Below are positions 1 to 12,389 of a stretch of 64,000 bases of DNA, piece after piece; the first letter of the stretch is position 1; the number at the start of each line of letters is the position of its first letter. Position numbers and translations under genes: made by a program. The stretch is from Zymoseptoria tritici IPO323. Its lineage: Eukaryota; Ascomycota; Dothideomycetes; Mycosphaerellales; Mycosphaerellaceae. Below the pieces are notes generated by a model, which saw only the letters and a program-made list of their open reading frames with translations, was not told the origin of the DNA and did not search any database. The stretch spans positions 124,001-188,000 of the forward strand of contig NC_018217.1 of assembly GCF_000219625.1 (NCBI RefSeq), in the 5' to 3' direction.

Positions 1-2
1 TG

Positions 3-173
3 CACTGGCATCCGTCCGCCACCGACATGACGATGATGACGCTTTTGGCTGCCAAAGAGCGGTCATTGACGGAATGGGATGCTCTGATCGAGTCGGCCGG
101 GTTGGAGAGGAGGGAGAATGTCGCCTACGATGCTTATGGGTTGAACATCCAGGTGTTGGGCAGGAAGGCTTGA
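3..173 (+). CDS. O-methyltransferase, C-terminal end only
   Basis: The first 171 bases encode 56 residues, open at the left edge, ending at TGA 171-173. The stretch with 'DMTMMTLLAAKERSLTEW' followed by an 'ESAGL' segment matches the last helices and strand of SAM-dependent class I O-methyltransferases (COMT-like, Pfam Methyltransf_2), where an 'ER(T/S)..EW..L...AGF' block precedes the C-terminus. It would transfer a methyl group from SAM to a phenolic hydroxyl. Lying 380 bp from the tail of the NR-PKS gene, it is likely a tailoring enzyme of the same cluster. The catalytic His and SAM-binding motif lie outside the window, so activity cannot be judged. Confidence 0.72.
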   Translation, partial: HWHPSATDMTMMTLLAAKERSLTEWDALIESAGLERRENVAYDAYGLNIQVLGRKA

Positions 174-550
174 TTGCGAATCGAATAATCGGTACTATTC
201 GATGGACATTCACACGTAGTCAGATATTGGAATTACATTTTTGCGTTTGAAGTTGAAAGTGTCGCGACGTTGCCGGCCTGGGGGAGAAACGTGAAGATGA
301 AATGGAACTCCTAGGTTGTAGTCGTATCAGCATGGCACGGCCTTCGTCGATAGTCCAAAGAGTCATCGCTTTGAACGACTCCGAGACCAATCATCGTGAA
401 AATCAGCACAATCGTAGCGGACAGCTGCCTCGTCAACGGTGCAAAGCAAATTCCTCATATACAACATTCTATAGTTTGGGTGCGCCATGCCAACGGTTCC
501 CCTCAATAACAAGCGACCACCACATATGTAACCGTGCAACTCAGGCCCGA
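174..550. other. intergenic, convergent 3' ends
   Basis: Region between the stop of the methyltransferase (plus) and the stop of the NR-PKS (minus). It presumably holds both 3' untranslated regions. No other feature was recognised. Confidence 0.5.
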
Positions 551-3500
551 CTATGCCAACTCCGACAAAACACCGTCGATCCAGTCGTAGCCCTGCTCTA
601 TCGCCTGCCATCCTACCCCGAGCGGATCTTCTGCGGGGAACAAGTCAAATGCATGCCCGCATTGGTCCGCGATGACCAATTCCACGGGGACGTTATGCTT
701 GCTCAACTCGTCCCGGGTAGCAATGCTCATGGACGATGGAAGCCAGTCGTCGCGGGTTCCATGAACCATGAATGTCGGCACCTTGTACGAGTCGTCCCGC
801 ACGTGCGCCAATGGACTCACTTCACGCACTTCCGACGTGCTCGGGCTCGGCAGGTACCTCCAATGCTCGTGGTCCGAGTCTTTCATGTCATTGCTGTGTG
901 CGAGCTGAGTCTTGCTGGGAAGCCCGCGGAGGAGTGTCCGCACCGATTGAGCCTTCCAATTCAGATGCAGCACGATTCGGGCACGAGGATCCTGCAATGT
1001 CAACGAAAGTGACGGAGTCTTCTTCAGGTTCAAGGGCGTATAATCGGTCAGATGATGATCCTGTACGCCGCTCAGTATATCGTCGACCTCCTGCGGATCT
1101 TCTTCGGCGGCTTCGGGGCAGCAAGGGGTGTCCCAGTCTGATCACGGTTAGTGGACCATACCATTGCGGATCACGGGATGTACTTACGCTCGTGCTCTAG
1201 ATCGGTCGGAGAATACAGTGCAAATACTGCGTCTGGCGGCTTGACGCCTTGTTGCGGTCCGGTGAAGCCTAGACTCATGGCCAACTGACCCCCGCTGGAC
1301 CAACCCACCGCAATGAGCTTGTTTGTATCGGGTCTGACGGATTCGGCAAGAGGAACGTGCGGGAGCTCTTCACGGGCCCATCGCAGTGCCGCACAACAGT
1401 CCATATACGGCCCTTCGTAGAGCCCGACCTCGGGGCAAAGGCGATAATCCACACTGATGGGCAAAAAGCCTCGTTTCAAAAGCTCCCGGACGTGCTTCAT
1501 AGGAATATCCTTTCGACCAAACAACAAGTGGCCACCACCATGGAACAGCAGCGCAATCGGTCTCTTCGTCTCCGGTGGGTCCGGTGCTTTGGGAAGATAT
1601 ATGTCCGCGAACAGATCCACACCCGCGCGACGTAGCCACTGTGTCTGCTGCATCATGATGCCTGCACGCTTCTCCGCGCTGGGACCAACTGTCGGCGAAT
1701 GACGGGAGTGACCTTCCTTCGTCGCTACGATCAGCCTCATCGTCCGAGCCTCCACCGAGTCGCCGTCGGTCCACGAGACGTGCTTGAAGCCGGCGTGTTG
1801 CAGCGCACTAGACCAGAAAATCTCGTCACCAAGAGCATGCTTCCTCCCGTCGTCGAAATACCACCAGCCATCAAGCAGCCCGAACACCAGGTCAAACCAG
1901 TAAATCGAGCGGGTGAACTCCACAAGGCAGAAGACACCCCCCTCCGTGAGCGCCGGAAGAATGTTTCCCGCCGTTTGTTTCGCATCTTTGGTGGCGTGGA
2001 TGCAATTTGTGGATATCACTACATCAAACGCGGAGCGATACTCCGAGGGGCTTTCTTGGTTGCAGTCCCAAGTCGCAAAACGCATGTTGGAGTACTTTGA
2101 GAACTTCTTCTTGGCCTGAGAGACCAAAGCGGGCGAGATGTCGGTGAAGGTGTACTCGAACTCGATATTGTTCTTCGTCAGAAATTCCACAACGAATCGT
2201 GCCGTACCACCAGTGCCGCCTCCAACTTCCAGTATTTGAGCCTTGCGTACGGGCGCATTGTCAATCTCGAACCGCTGCAACGTGCGACGCAAGAACTCGG
2301 CAAGCAGACTGGTAGTCGCTCGAGCCATGGGTGATCTGTCGTAGTTTCTGGCCATCAATTCCCTGTGCGCCTGGTTTGCAAAAAGGAGCGTCAATGCATC
2401 TGTTCCGCCACTGATGCAGTCGGCGAGGCAAGATCCGGTGACGTTAAGCAGTTGAGTCTCATCCGCGTGTTCGGGAAAGGCTTCTAGCATATGAGAGTAC
2501 AACGAGCCCGAGTCAGTGCTGTCCAGACGCTTTGAGGTCCGGACGTACTCTTGTTGATAGCCTGCGGTTGGGCTAGGACGAACGATGCCTCCATCGACGA
2601 GGATTTCATATAACCGATCCAGCAGCCTGGAGTATTTCGGTACAACAGAGAAGCTGGGAACCAGGCTGCCAGCGGAAAGCTGTTGGAGATCACACCCGAG
2701 CGTCTGGAAGCACTCTACGATGTATGCGAGAACCAACCTTCGTTGCGTTGGATACACTCGCGTCCAGAATCCAGCAAATCCGGCATCCTCGATGTAGCTC
2801 TGGACATCTTTGCGGACACCTTCAAAGACCTGCCCAGCGTTGGTCATCGTCGGTGCTTCTTCATACTCTGGTGGCTCGTCGTCGCCCGTGCTGGCTGATG
2901 GCGAACTCGACGCATCGTCGAAAAGATCCCATTCGCTTGTCGCTGCAGAAGTCGTTGCGGAAGGAGGAGAAGCAGTGCTGCTTTCAGGCACGGGCTGTTG
3001 CTTGGTGCTTTCTCCTTCAGGTGCGCTGTAGGCGCTGCCTACGCATCCACGACCCTCGAGATAATCGACCATCGACTGCGTGTCCGTCAATTGTTCGAGA
3101 TCACCTGTAGGAAGGTCGATGTGAAACATGAGACTGATGTCGCGGATTGCTTCCATCATCAGCAACGAGTCGACTCCGAGATCGTCAAATGTCGCCGTCC
3201 ATCCGATGTCCTCCTTTGGAACATCAGCAAGCTGTTCGAGAAGACCGCACAAGTCTTGGTAGATGCTCTGCTTCTTGCTCACTCCTCCTGCCCGCTCAGT
3301 TGTTGCCTTCGCTTCTGGTGGTGCATCTTTCTCTGGAGGTGGACCGTCATCCGGGACGGTTCCTGAAGGCTTTGGCGTTGCGTCCTTCGATAGAAGCGTC
3401 GTGCTGGACGGAGATTGCGGAGTCTGAGAATCAACATCAGGTGTTTCCACACGTCGAGGTGTTGGACGAGTAGCATCTTGGCCACCAAACTGAGCCCCTA

Positions 3501-6500
3501 AAAGGACGACATGCAAATGTCCGCTCGCGACGTCATAGACAAAACAATCGTAGCTGAGCGTGGCCTGCGATCTCGAAATGGAGCAAATGACTTTCCACCC
3601 ATCGGGATTCGACACAGTTCCAATACCGACGTTGCCCCACTTGATGCTCTCGATGCTTATCAGGCTGTATTGGGTCGGTGAGTCGAGGAGGAAGTTGGCG
3701 TGTATAGCAGCGACCTGAAGAAAGCATTCAATGGTTTGCATCGGGCGGAATGTCGAGGCTTTCGGGGTTGAAATGTCCCCAACGACCGTATTTCCGAGCA
3801 CCGCCACGCTTTGGACGAGCTGGTATTGGCTGGGATATAGGCCCATCTTGGAAGAGATGCCGTAAAGAATCCTTCCTTGAGCTCGATCGCTTTTTCTGCT
3901 ACTAGAAATGTCGTCTGCAACGTCAACAGGGACTAGTCTGCTGTAACGGGCCAATTCTGTCTCGACATCGCTATCCGCACGGGGTGTTTTGACCAGACCC
4001 CGAGCATGCGGACGTTGATCAGACGTGCCAGAGGAGGTAAAGGCGAACTCCCAGCCGTATGTGGCCTGCTTTAGAGACAGAACCAAGTCCTGACATTTCG
4101 CCCAATCGATGGGTGGTGCATCGAATCTGACAGACTCCTGTGACGTGTCCAATACCTTGACATCGAGCTTCGTCAAAGCCACAGCAAGAATGTCCAGAGT
4201 GATGGTCATGGGCGCCGGCAAGTCGGAGAGCAAATCGAATCCAGAGCTCATCGATGCGTACTCGTCGTTTTCTGTAGATACGGCGAAGCGATGCAGGCTC
4301 TTGTCACCATTGCTCGAGATTGCCGTCAGGAGTTGCGGCTTGGACGGGCCTTTGGTTTCCTTTTTGCCGGGGTCCGAGTCTTGTTCTCGTTGTGCCATCG
4401 AGGTAGTCGAGAGCTCCAGCCAATGCGGAGAGTGGTCCCACGAGTAAGTCGGCACATTCACGAACCGATAATGGGCATGCGTAGAATGATGGTAAAACCA
4501 GCAGTTTACGGAGTACCCTCGAGCCCAGAGCGAAGATGTGGTGCTCGCTACAGCTTTACTAGCATCGCGTCCAAGCTGTTGAGAAAGAAAAACGTCATCC
4601 AGACTCTCGCTCGGTGCAGCACAAGTTCGGATCATCGACGTGATTCCAGAGCCTGATCCAGCCTCTAGCCAGGTACAAGCGCCGAGTTTTTTGCGAAGAC
4701 GATGGACCCCAGCAGCAAAGTAGACGGGGTCGCGGGTATGGCTGACAATATCTTCCGCATTCGGAAGCTCCAGGGTTTTGTCTGGTGTACAGGTCTCCAG
4801 TGCTATGGTGGGTGACTGGAAGCACAGCGAGGACGCTAGCTTGTGTAAGTCGTCGAGCAAAGGTTCGGTGAACCGCGAATGAAATCCGTACGGCACCCCG
4901 AGTGTCTTGAAGCGAATCGAAGCTGCCTCAAGCTCTGACTCCAGTTGAGCTGCCGATAGTTCGTCGCACACGACGACATGAGAGGAGTCACCGTTGTAGC
5001 AAGCCGTTTCGAAGCGTGCTTCTGCATGTCGGCTAGTAACTTTCTCGGTGATCTTGCTGATATGATCTTCCTGAGCATCTATCGCAATCATGACTCCTCG
5101 CTCAGGACCCCAGTGCTGTTTGATGAGCGAAGCGCGGCCAGCGATCAGCCGAACCCCATCTGCCACACTTAGAGACTCACTCACGACTAAAGCCGTGAGC
5201 TGGCCGAAACTGTGGCCTACGACGGCGTCTACTTGCAGACCGGATTGAAGCCAGCTCATCGCGGATGCATACTGAAGGGCAAACAAGGCGCCGTGGAGTA
5301 CAACGATATCTTGAATAGGCTCGTCGTGGAAGATGGCCGGATAGAGACTGGGAAACCCATGGTCTTGCAGGATTTTGTCACAGTGGTCAACGTGGGAGCG
5401 AAGCGGGCCCGGAATCTCCCAAAGAGCTCGATCAAGTCCAACACGGTCGCGTGTCTGTCCACCGAAGCAGAGGACCAAAGGCCGTGTGTCCGGCCGCTTC
5501 TGGATCGCCGCGGCCACAGCCTTGGTATCGGAGACCTGTCGGACCAAGTCCGAGTTCTCAATAACGGTGAAGTCTAGGGCGTATGGCAGACCGTGGTCGC
5601 AATGCCGGGCGAGGCCAAACGCCACATCTGCGAGTCTCGAGTCCTGCTGCTCGTTCGCCCTGAGCCACACAAGAAGCTGTGAGGCGTATCTCTGAAGACT
5701 TTGTTCGCTGGCAGCTGTGAGATGTATGGGAAAGACTGTCGGTAGGGTTACATCTTGCTGTGCTATCGATCGTGGGGCTTCTGCCAACATCAAGGTCGCA
5801 TTGCTCCCGGCGGCGCCATAGTTGTTGACGCAAGCGGTGATTCTTCCTTCGCCAAGGGCGACGATCTCGGTCGGAACGCACATTCTGTCTGGCTCAAGAG
5901 CTGGAATGCGGCGGTTGAGAGTGTTGAAGGATGCCTGCGGTGGCACCGCACGATGCCGCATTTGCAAGAGAGCTTTGATGAGGGCTGCAGCTCCCGATGC
6001 TCCTTCCAGATGTCCAATGTTGCCTTTCAAGGAGGTGACGTAGAGCGGAGCCGGGCGATCGTTGCCTCCGAAGACTTGTCGGATACTCTCCAGCTCAACA
6101 GGGTCTCCTACGGCCGTGCCGGTACCATGCGCCTCTACGAATGACAACGCCTTGGCATCCAGCTGCGACTTCTTCAGAGCGGACCTGTATAGCTGAGCTT
6201 GCGAGCCAGAGTGCGGCACGGTGATAGGAACGCAATTATCGCCTTGGTTGATGGCAGAGCCTACAATGACGCCACGAATATGATCGCCATCCCGGATGGC
6301 ATCCTTCAATCGCTTCAGCACGACTAGGCCGATGCCTTCACCTCGGCAGTAGCCGTCGGCATCAACATCGAAAGGCTTTGTCGCCCCAGTCGGCGACAAG
6401 AAATGTGCCGCAGCCAGATTCTCATAGTGGTAAGGACTGGTATTGATGGTCGCACCCCCCGCGAGTGCTGCTGAGATTTCACCGGTTTGGAGGGCTACAC

Positions 6501-8169
6501 ATGCACCGTGTATGGCTACCGCCGACGATGAGCAAGCAGTGTCGAGCGTGATGGCAGGCCCCGAGAATCCGAAATGATGAGATAGCTTTCCACTCAGGAA
6601 GGCGCGGATGGAGCCTGTCGTTGAGTAGGCAGTGGGAGGATGCGAAGCTATGTGGGCATCGTAGTCCGTGGAGCACGCGCCTATATAGCAGCCGATGGAT
6701 CGCTCCCGGCGATCTACGGGAAGAGCGGAGAAATAAGCGGAAGACTGGAGAGCTTCGTAGGCAACTTCGAGCAGGATTCGCTGCTGTGGGTCCATTGAAA
6801 CAGCTTCGCGGGACTTCTTGCTGAAGAACTTGTGATCGAAGCCCTGGATGTCGTCGAGGAAGTTGCCCCAGAATTTCAAGTTGTCTGGAGCACGCGGATG
6901 AGTGTCGTTTGGGTCGAAACGATGTTCTGGCATCGGACGTAGCATGGACTTTCCTTCCAACAGCACGTTCCAGAGCTCATCAAGGGAATCTGCTCCAGGA
7001 AATCTGCACGCCATACCAACTACCGCAACAGAGTGATCGGGGTAATCATCGTTCCTCGAGTGGCCTGTTCGAAGGTCAGGGACCGCCTGGCTGACGTCGT
7101 GGCTCACTAGGCGGAATATCTTGTTGAGCTTCGAGGGGATCGCATTGGTGCCGATCATCTTGATCCATTCGCCCTTGTTTGGATCAAGTGACGACGCGGC
7201 CGCAGTAATGGTCGAATGCCATAGAACTTTTTGCGCTATGATGCATTGCAGCACCACGTGCGACAGGTCCCCGTCGTCGATGACACCTCCGGTTGCATTT
7301 GAGCGCACGTGGCCTGCTGAAGGTGCCTGGATACTGGGTGGTAGTGCCTGGCGAATCTTCTTTATAACGGAACCGTGTTCCTTCATGTGATAGCGTCCAG
7401 GTATCTTGCATTCCTTGCAGGTCGCACCGAGCGAAGAGAGGGCTGCAGTCAGATCATCTCGACTGCGACGCGGCAGGATAATGGTGGCCTTGTTCTCGTC
7501 AAGCAGGATGGCTACATACGCCCCGTCGTGCTTCTGAACTTCTTTCTCGATCGTGTCCGCGCTCATCTCCGGTTTCCACCTGACCGCCAAAGTTGTGGTA
7601 TCGGAGTCATTGCGCTTTTGTTCCGAGTGATCGGCATCAATCCAGCACCCAACGGCAAATGCGAGCTGGACGGCCCACGCAGCTGTTCGAGCAATGTCCT
7701 GTTCGTCTTTGGCGGCTGCTATGGCGAGGGCAGATAACATACCGCCGCAGCATCCTTGAAATCCTCCTGTTGTACGGACATATTCCACCAGGTGATTGTG
7801 AGCAAATCCATTCTGTCTGCAAAAGCTGAGGTAATGCAGCACATGTGTAAGGACCCCTAAGGGTACAATGATGGAATTCCAACGTTCTTGCTCGGCAGAA
7901 AGGCCACTCGACCTCCCCGAGCCAGTTAACGTTGACGAAAGGAGCATGCTAGCGAGGTGACCGTTCGGATCCGCAATGGGAGGACCTTGGTTTGGGGCTT
8001 GGAGATGGTGCCATGTGAATTCCAGCGTCTGCAGCGCCTGAAGAATGGGGCCCGAGTGCGGCCATTGCATCAAGCTCTGTCGTATGTTGTCGAGCCTTGC
8101 AGCATCGGAGGGGAGAAATGTCAATGGGCCAAACACGACGAGGGACGGGAATACTCGTGTGTCCGACAT
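551..8169 (-). CDS. non-reducing polyketide synthase SAT-KS-AT-PT-ACP-CMeT-esterase
   Basis: Two exons (8169-1188 and 1137-551, 50-bp intron with GTAAGT donor) give about 2522 residues. Domains by approximate residue: SAT (1-350, GxCxG nucleophile region near 140); KS (380-800, TACSSS near 545, EAHGTGT, GNIGHLEG); AT (880-1190, GHSFGQ near 986); PT (1290-1580); one ACP (DSL serine near 1665); C-methyltransferase (1850-2130, EVGGGTGG near 1983); C-terminal HSL-type alpha/beta hydrolase (2200-2522, HGGG near 2210, GWSSGG near 2291, later GTRDDW and GHAF for the acid and His). This order is that of the clade that makes C-methylated single-ring products such as 3,5-dimethylorsellinic acid. The PT region lacks its expected catalytic dyad (GF instead of GH; IECFLQ instead of the usual D..Q). 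The Met at 8169 is preferred because the SAT domain begins right after it; an in-frame Met at 8247 adds 26 basic, unconserved residues. Confidence 0.93.
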
Positions 8170-9145
8170 GGCTCTGGTCCGTCGTTGTCTGGAAAGAGTG
8201 GGTAAAGACACGTAGAGCCGGTCTGGGGGAAGAGCAGGAGCAGTCAAGGACCCAGATTACTGCGAAGAGTCTTGACCTCCATAGGCATTTGATCATAAGC
8301 GAGTAAGCAGCACCAGCTAAGCCATCGTGATCCAACGACGGTTTGCGAGCTCAACGACTGCCAGGATGAGCTTGAGAGCACGCCCGCAATGCATCGCGCG
8401 GCATGGAGTGTATCGGAACTGCACGACATCGCGATCAGCGTTTGACTCTACGAAGGCAGGATTGAAGTCCGAACGAACGCAGCGCATTACTCGGCAGGAG
8501 GGCAACATCGCGATCGGCGTTTGGCTTGAGTCGAAAGAAGCAAAGGCATCTCCAATCGCAGCATAGGAACCGAGCAACACGAACCTTGCGGTGTGCACAC
8601 GGAGTAAACGAAGCCCTCTGCCGAAACGGCACAGAGTTTCACACGACGGCGTGCGCTGTGATGGAGCTTGGACCAGCGAGGCCATATGGCGAGCATAGCG
8701 ATGTATGCTTCGTTGACCGATCACTCATTGACCGGCACGATGGAATGGAACAGTGGGTCTCTGAAGACGAGATGCGGCTGAACTGCATGGGGCTTCGAAG
8801 CTTGGAGAGGAGGGTTGCCAATGGCGGCACGAGTCATGGGGACGACAATGCATAACCGATGTACGTCGCGACAAATCCAGGTATACGACTCGCGCGGTGG
8901 TTTGATCAGTGGCATCGGGGATCACTGCCGAGGTCCGATGCCCTGCCCGTTAACCCTGTTGATCTTGCTCGGGACGGCAGGTGCCAAAGTCAAACATGCC
9001 CCTAGCGCGGAACTAGTGGACGCCGCAAAGGTAAATCCGACTACGCACTGCACTGCCCATCAATCTCGTATCACTACCTTACATTCCATGTAAGGTACCC
9101 CTCCGCTTCCAACTCGATCCAGCGTGCCGTCCTCTCGCTGCCGTC
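8170..9145. promoter_or_regulatory. divergent promoter of NR-PKS and dehydratase-like gene
   Basis: A 976-bp gap between divergent starts. It holds a 19-bp direct repeat with one mismatch (8426-8444 and 8505-8523, ACATCGCGATCRGCGTTTG) spaced 79 bp start to start. The core CGATCAGCGT recurs twice in the promoter of the two multicopper oxidases. This looks like a shared regulator site; no protein is known for it here. Confidence 0.5.
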
Positions 9146-9741
9146 ATGATCCCACGCTACGAAGGTGAGCTCGAGTTGCTTGGGTCACGATGAACCGCCG
9201 TTCCTAACGGTCCGCAGATATGCTTGAGATGCAGGCGCTAAGTTTTGACTGGGCACGCAGTTATGATACCAAGGTAACATGTCTTCGCACATCGTCCGCT
9301 TCGCTCCTACTAAGCAACGATGAACAGGATTGGGGCTTGCTAGCCTCCACCTTGACCTCCGAACTGCAGATCGATTTCAGTGAGGTGACCGGGTCCAAAT
9401 GGGAAGCCATGAGCAGAGACGAATTCATAGCCATGATCAGCGACCGGACGCTTCTTGGGAACGAACTCATCAGTACGCATCACTTGCTGGGAGCCAGCAA
9501 ATACGAAATGCGGTCCGAAACATCTGCCATCGGTCTTCACCAGATTCGTGCGGCCCATCAACGCTACACAGATCTGGACGACAACACGGTGGTCGCAAAG
9601 GGGCACGGTCACGGCTTGATACAGCATCAATACCTCAAGACCTTGAAAGGCTGGCGAATCTCGGGCATACGACCGACAGTGTACTGGAACGAGCACGACT
9701 TTGATCGGATTTTTGTCCGGTCCGCGGCCAACCATGACTAA
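9146..9741 (+). CDS. scytalone dehydratase-like protein (NTF2 fold)
   Basis: Three exons (9146-9164, 9218-9273, 9328-9741) give 162 residues, the usual scytalone dehydratase length. The second intron is 54 bp and stop-free, so an unspliced reading continues across it, but removing it restores the family stretch 'SYDTKDW'. The family landmarks W-A-x-SYD, KWEAM, HH in 'STHHLLG', 'HQRYTD', 'KGHGH' and 'FDRIF' are all present. Scytalone dehydratases remove water from reduced naphthols in melanin biosynthesis, and cluster relatives dehydrate or isomerise aromatic intermediates. Against the melanin enzyme as I recall it, the two active-site histidines are kept, but the second tyrosine is Phe ('LQIDF') and the Ser/Asn pair after 'KGHxH' is changed to Gly/Ile. 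The substrate is therefore probably not scytalone. It shares a divergent promoter with the NR-PKS. Confidence 0.85.
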
Positions 9742-10254
9742 GCTCAAGCCTTCAAGAGGTGACCCTCGCCCGGAGAACAAGCAGACTTCATATGCTTGTT
9801 CGGTGATATAGACAGAGTAATCAAACTTAGCAGTGATTTGCTCAATCTTGCGCGCCAGTCGCCACGTTACTCATAGCCCTCAACTCTTTGGGACTTACAG
9901 AGGAACTTTGCGGCTACCTGTCAGTCTCTACACAACAATGATCCACCGCGTGGCGGTGAATATCTATTGTCGTAAGCTGAGTGATCCGCCCATTGCGTCA
10001 TGTGAACGTGAGTCTGAGTCGTTGGGGTTCGGTCATTACTCGTGCTTATCTTGCCAAGCGCTCTGCTCGCAGCCGATTCTGCCGCACGAGAACTTGCGCT
10101 AGCCGGTTTTTGAAGATGAGGTACCTTTCCCCGGTGAAGTGATGTTTATAGCTGTGGTGCTACCAAATTCTGTACCATATTATTTCCGACTCCCGCGGCC
10201 AGAGTCTGAGTGTATCTTTGTCCACACATCAACACTGCGCTCCTGCTGATCGAC
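9742..10254. other. intergenic, promoter of monooxygenase gene
   Basis: Contains the 3' region of the dehydratase-like gene and the promoter of the FAD monooxygenase. No coding or repeat signal was seen. Confidence 0.4.
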
Positions 10255-11981
10255 ATGACTGCTGTTGAAGGGTATCAAGACTTTGATGTGCCGCTGGACT
10301 ACTTCAATCCGCAGCCAGATCACTGCCAACTAGATGTTGGTATCGTGGGAGCGGGAATTGGAGGACTGGCTGCCGCGATCGCGTTGGCGAAAAGCTCACA
10401 CAATATTACGGTAAGTTTTCGAGGTCTTGATGGTTGCATACGAACTGACAACGACCTTGCACTGTTCAGATTTATGAACGGTCCAAATTTTCCAACGAGG
10501 TTGGGGCGGCAATTGTTGTTGCTCCTAACTGTTCTCGCATCCTTGACTACTATGGGTTCGATTTTGAAAAGGCAGGGGCTACTGTCTTCACAGAGGTGAG
10601 TCACGGAGAAAGTCTCGGTTCTACTTACGGTCGTTAACAACCTGGAGCAGATGGAATTCATCGACGGCTCGACTTTGGCCGTAAACCACAACATACCGTG
10701 CGACCGCACGGCAGAGAAGTATCACGGCAAGTGGTACGCGCTCCATCGTTCGGACTTCCACGCTCAGTTGAGAGATCATGCTCTCTCCTACCCCAATGTG
10801 CAACTTTGTCTTGACGCAAAAGTCGAGGGAGTGGACACTCGTGGAGTCCTGACAATGAAAAACGGCGAGGTCGCACACAAGGATCTTATCATCATCGCAG
10901 ACGGTGTCAAGGTGAGCCCGCGGCTAAGGTAGATCTGGTTTTCCCGTTCTCTAACACGCGGTTAGTCCGAATTTGCCCATTTGGTTGCAGGACATCCGGT
11001 CATCAACAAATCTGCCGGACTACTGATCTATCGATTTCTGGCTGACACTAGTGACATCCTCTCGGACCACCGGACGCGGTCTTTGTACGAGACCAACCCA
11101 AGGAACAAGATGTTCATGGCCGCACACGAGGAACTCAAACTGGTTGGGTATCCTTGTCGAAAGTACTGCTTCCCCTACGGACGGGCGTCGAATGGCTCAT
11201 GCTAATAGCAAGCCTCTAGCGGTACATTGCAAAACTTTGGGTTCTTCCACGCCGATGACTTGCCATTTGACGACGAAGGTTCGACACCCCCTCCTTAGTC
11301 GCTACGACGTTCGCAGGGCTAACTCTAGTAGCAGTTTGGGACATCGAAGCTACTACGGATGATATTCGCAAGGACAGTCAACGCTTGAATCCAGCCCTCC
11401 AAGCTCTATGCGAGCATGCTACGCAGCCTAGACAATGGAGGTTGATCGAACGCAACAAGCTCATCGAAAATCTTACCAAGGACAACGCAGTGCTGATAGG
11501 AGATGCTGCACACCCGCTGCTGCCGTGTACGTTGCATTCGATCAGATACTCCGAGGATGGAGATCTGTGGACTTGGCTGACAATCTTCAGTCCAAGGTCA
11601 GGGCGCCGCCATGGCTATCGAAGACGCGGCCGTACTCGGTGTCCTGATCTCGCAAATGTCGTCGAGAGCAGAAATTCCTTCACGATTGGCGCTTTTCCAG
11701 GAGCTTCGCAAAGACCGAGTGTGCGCGATGCAGATATTTTCGAGGCAGCAACAGGATCACGCTTCCATGGACGAGGCGGAGAAGTATGTCAAAGGAAAAC
11801 TTCCAAGTAAGACCCACCCCCCACCTTATCTTCCACCTTTGAGAAGCTCAGCACTGATCCCGTTGCAGCATGTCCGGCAGAGTACCATGAATTTGGATTG
11901 CAACCGGATGTGATCGCAGATGCCAAAATGTTGTTGCAAGAACATTTTGTGACAGATGTCATAAGTCCTTGCGTCCTGTAG
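10255..11981 (+). CDS. FAD-dependent monooxygenase (salicylate hydroxylase type)
   Basis: A multi-exon gene. Exons I can place: 10255-10410, 10470-10595, 10651-10911, from 10966, with further introns near 11163-11218, 11280-11330, 11528-11590 and 11806-11868, and a stop at 11979-11981. The N-terminus has the Rossmann motif GAGIGG (inside 'VGIVGAGIGGLAAAIAL'), and the C-terminal half has the second FAD motif 'GDAAHPLLP'. These define class A flavoprotein aromatic hydroxylases, which use NAD(P)H and O2 to hydroxylate phenols, sometimes with dearomatisation as in TropB-like enzymes of C-methylated polyketide pathways. Clustered with a CMeT-containing NR-PKS, it most likely oxidises the released aromatic product. 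A first exon upstream is unlikely, as the Met is followed directly by a typical short lead-in. Confidence 0.88.
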
Positions 11982-12389
11982 AGGCTATACAATACGGCTG
12001 GGCGTGGCCGATGATCTGCCTGTTTGATTCAATCAAAGCTGATTCGAGCCCACTGCAGGCCATGACAACCTGTAACAAGTCGCTAAGGACGCTCAGATCC
12101 TCGAACGGCTCGCTTGCCGACGGAGGTGGAGCACCTATACTTCTATGAATCGTTAAGCTCCGCCGAACTTGATTGAGGTGCACGAGTAATGGATACGGGG
12201 GCCACAAATCTGCAGAGTTTGCAGAAGGAGCATGGCCGGAGCCGGCTCGTCGTCGACAGGTTCAGTAGTCAAGGTATTCGTCATCGTGAGGCGAAAGATA
12301 TCACTCGGTTTAAAGTGTGCTCGCTACCTTCCTGATGTACCCTACGGAAACGACAACATTCTGTGAGTCGAACCTGACGCGACGCCGTC
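11982..12389. other. intergenic
   Basis: Between the stop of the monooxygenase and the start of the PMP4-like gene, same strand. Nothing recognised beyond a presumed terminator and promoter. Confidence 0.4.

Noticed and set aside
302..1012. 236-codon plus-strand frame
   Set aside because: Antisense to the last exon of the NR-PKS hydrolase domain; no domain of its own.
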